Part shown: piece after piece, positions 62,709 to 64,000 of the stretch
How the letters are laid out: every line of letters starts with the position of its first letter
Numbering within the stretch: position 1 is the stretch's first letter
NCBI RefSeq assembly: GCF_035917675.1
Contig: NZ_CP109104.1
Span: forward strand, 1,364,001-1,428,000
Length of the DNA stretch: 64,000 nucleotides
Source of the DNA: Streptomyces sp. NBC_01775
GTDB taxonomy: Bacteria; Actinomycetota; Actinomycetes; Streptomycetales; Streptomycetaceae
Direction: 5' to 3'
Program-made: the position numbers and the translations under genes
Notes under the pieces: generated by a model
Database searches by the model: none
Seen by the model: the letters and a program-made list of their open reading frames with translations, nothing else
What the model was told of the DNA's origin: nothing

Positions 62709-64000
62709 GATTCAGACGGGCTGAACGGGTACGGAAACCGGGCCGCGCGAGGACACGGGGCCGAGTCATGACCCCCGCCTCGCGCGCGCGGCGGGAGCGG
62801 CGCAGGCTGCTGACCGCCATGCTGGCCGCGCTGCTGATGGTGCTGGGCCTCACCTCCGCCACCGCGTGGGGGCAGGGCTCGGACCAGGGCGCGAAGAAGG
62901 CGGCCGGTCCCGACACCAAGGCCGAGCAGGTGCTGACCTGGACGGCCAACGACGACATGACCAAGTACGCCTCGGCTCCCACCACGGCGGTGGCGGGCAA
63001 GGCGACCATCGTCTTCGAGAACAGCACCGCCACCGGCAACACGTCCGGGATGTCGCACACTCTCACCTTCGACACCTCCAACCCCGACTACAACCAGGAT
63101 GTCGACCTCAACATCCTCGCCAGCCCCGTGGACTCCAACGGCGGCAAGCACACCGCGGAGGTCACCCTCACCCCGGGCACCTACCGCTACCACTGCACCA
63201 TCCCGGGGCACCTCGCGATGCAGGGCACCCTGGTGGTCACGGGAGACCCCCCGGGGGACGACACCACGCCGCCGGAGACCTCGGCCAAGGTCGAGGGCGA
63301 GAAGGACTCCGCGGGCGACTACCTGGGCAGCGCCACCGTCACCGTGACCGCCTCGGACGCCGAATCGGGCGTGGACAAGATCGAATACGCCCTGGGCGAC
63401 GGCGCGTTCCAGACCTACACCGCGCCGGTGACGGTCAAGGACACCGGCAGTCACACCGTCCGCTACCGCGCGAGCGACAAGGCGGGCAATACGGCGGCGG
63501 AGAAATCGGTGACCTTCACGGTGGTCGAGCCACCGGACGAGGACACCACTCCCCCGGTCGCGAAGGGCAAGGCCGAGGGCAAGAAGAACTCGGACGGCCA
63601 CTTCGTGGGCAAGGCGACGGTCACGGTGACCGCGACGGACGACAAGTCGGGGGTCGCCAAGACCGAGTACTCCCTCGACGGCGGCCCGTACCTCACCTAC
63701 TCCGATCCGGTGGTCATCGACCGCGCCGGACATCACTCCGTCACCTACCGGGCGACGGACAAGGCGGGCAACACCTCCGAACCCGCCGAGCTGTCCTTCC
63801 GGGTGGTCGCGGGCGGCGGGGTGCCCTCGCCGGACTGCCCCGAGTACGACGAGCGGCTGACCGTCATCGTCGGAACGATCGACTCGGGCGTGCCCAACCG
63901 CATGACCCAGCGCCGCTGCACCATCAACGAACTGATCGAGGACGAGAAGGAGTGGACCTCACAGGCGCTGTTCCTCAAGCACGTGCGCGGGGTCACCGCG
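62705..64000 (+). CDS. Secreted cupredoxin protein with Ig-like repeats (partial)
   Basis: Starts at ATG 62705, overlapping the upstream stop, and is open to the window end (432 codons). After a basic N-terminus and a hydrophobic signal (LLTAMLAALLMVLGLTSATA) comes a plastocyanin/azurin-like domain (~85-175) with GMSHTLTF and YHCTIPGHLAM supplying His, Cys, His and Met for a type-1 copper. Two Thr-rich Ig-like/OmpL47-type repeats follow (TTPPETSAKVEG, VTVTASDAESGVDKIEYAL, YRASDKAGN; second copy TTPPVAKGKAEG, YRATDKAGN). A new region begins near PDCPEYDERLTVIVGTIDSGV. Such multi-repeat proteins accompany ThuA/PQQ dehydrogenases in actinomycetes. An inner ATG at 62768 is an alternative start. 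Confidence 0.85.
   Translation, partial: MRFRRAERVRKPGRARTRGRVMTPASRARRERRRLLTAMLAALLMVLGLTSATAWGQGSDQGAKKAAGPDTKAEQVLTWTANDDMTKYASAPTTAVAGKATIVFENSTATGNTSGMSHTLTFDTSNPDYNQDVDLNILASPVDSNGGKHTAEVTLTPGTYRYHCTIPGHLAMQGTLVVTGDPPGDDTTPPETSAKVEGEKDSAGDYLGSATVTVTASDAESGVDKIEYALGDGAFQTYTAPVTVKDTGSHTVRYRASDKAGNTAAEKSVTFTVVEPPDEDTTPPVAKGKAEGKKNSDGHFVGKATVTVTATDDKSGVAKTEYSLDGGPYLTYSDPVVIDRAGHHSVTYRATDKAGNTSEPAELSFRVVAGGGVPSPDCPEYDERLTVIVGTIDSGVPNRMTQRRCTINELIEDEKEWTSQALFLKHVRGVTA

Overview
The window reads as a high-GC actinomycete chromosome, most likely Streptomyces. The evidence is strong GC bias at third codon positions, GTG starts, GTGA/ATGA gene overlaps, a small two-domain laccase, secreted GH16 and pectate lyases, and several natural-product loci. 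I saw no rRNA, tRNA or CRISPR array.

1-5.2 kb: a minus-strand operon matching the shikimate-to-cyclohexanecarboxyl-CoA (CHC-CoA) starter-unit cassette of ansatrienin/phoslactomycin/asukamycin producers. It holds an EPSP-synthase-like/acyl-CoA ligase fusion, an acyl-CoA dehydrogenase, a ChcA/FabL-type enoyl reductase and the start of a 2,4-dienoyl-CoA-reductase-like protein. It looks damaged: the ligase lacks the segment with its YRTGD motif and the dehydrogenase is frameshifted. A YchJ-like gene follows.

6.6-14.2 kb: a compact thiazole/oxazole-modified peptide (TOMM/LAP) cluster. A leader-binding ThiF-like protein and a YcaO cyclodehydratase are on the plus strand. A 40-residue precursor with core ending RCGCYAADTDA, a SAM methyltransferase and a berberine-bridge-type (BBE) flavin oxidase are on the minus strand, and a GNAT acyltransferase is on the plus strand. 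No SagB-type azoline dehydrogenase is present, so the BBE enzyme is the obvious candidate oxidant. This is one of the two most novel systems in the window.

14.26-25.14 kb: a Tn3-like element bounded by a perfect 43-bp inverted repeat. It carries a TnpI-like tyrosine recombinase with a candidate internal recombination site, a MarR-MFS-DUF1330 operon, an ECF41 sigma factor with a flavin oxidoreductase under a candidate ECF41 promoter, a serine recombinase lacking its catalytic part, and a tnpA broken in two with tyrosine-recombinase coding sequence in the gap.

25.15-33.3 kb: a BlaI/M56 regulatory pair, a creatininase-family gene, relics of TetR and SDR genes, a 301-bp MITE-like repeat that contributes the stop codon of a GH16 glucanase gene, a PL1-PL3 pectate lyase pair and a class-A-beta-lactamase-like protein.

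33.3-54.6 kb: a second large biosynthetic region, all on the minus strand: lanA, a hairpin, lanB and lanC (class I lanthipeptide), then P450, a four-module NRPS (A-MT-T / C-A-T / C-A-T-E / C-A-T-TE) and MbtH. The precursor has an unusual Cys-poor core. Whether the lanthipeptide and the NRPS tetrapeptide are one hybrid or two neighbouring products cannot be decided from sequence. A promoter of its own in front of the P450 favours two transcription units.

55-64 kb: ordinary genes: lactate permease, DEAD-box helicase, cold-shock protein with a terminator-like leader, a small laccase, and a ThuA/PQQ-dehydrogenase-like secreted protein overlapping a cupredoxin-domain protein that runs off the window.
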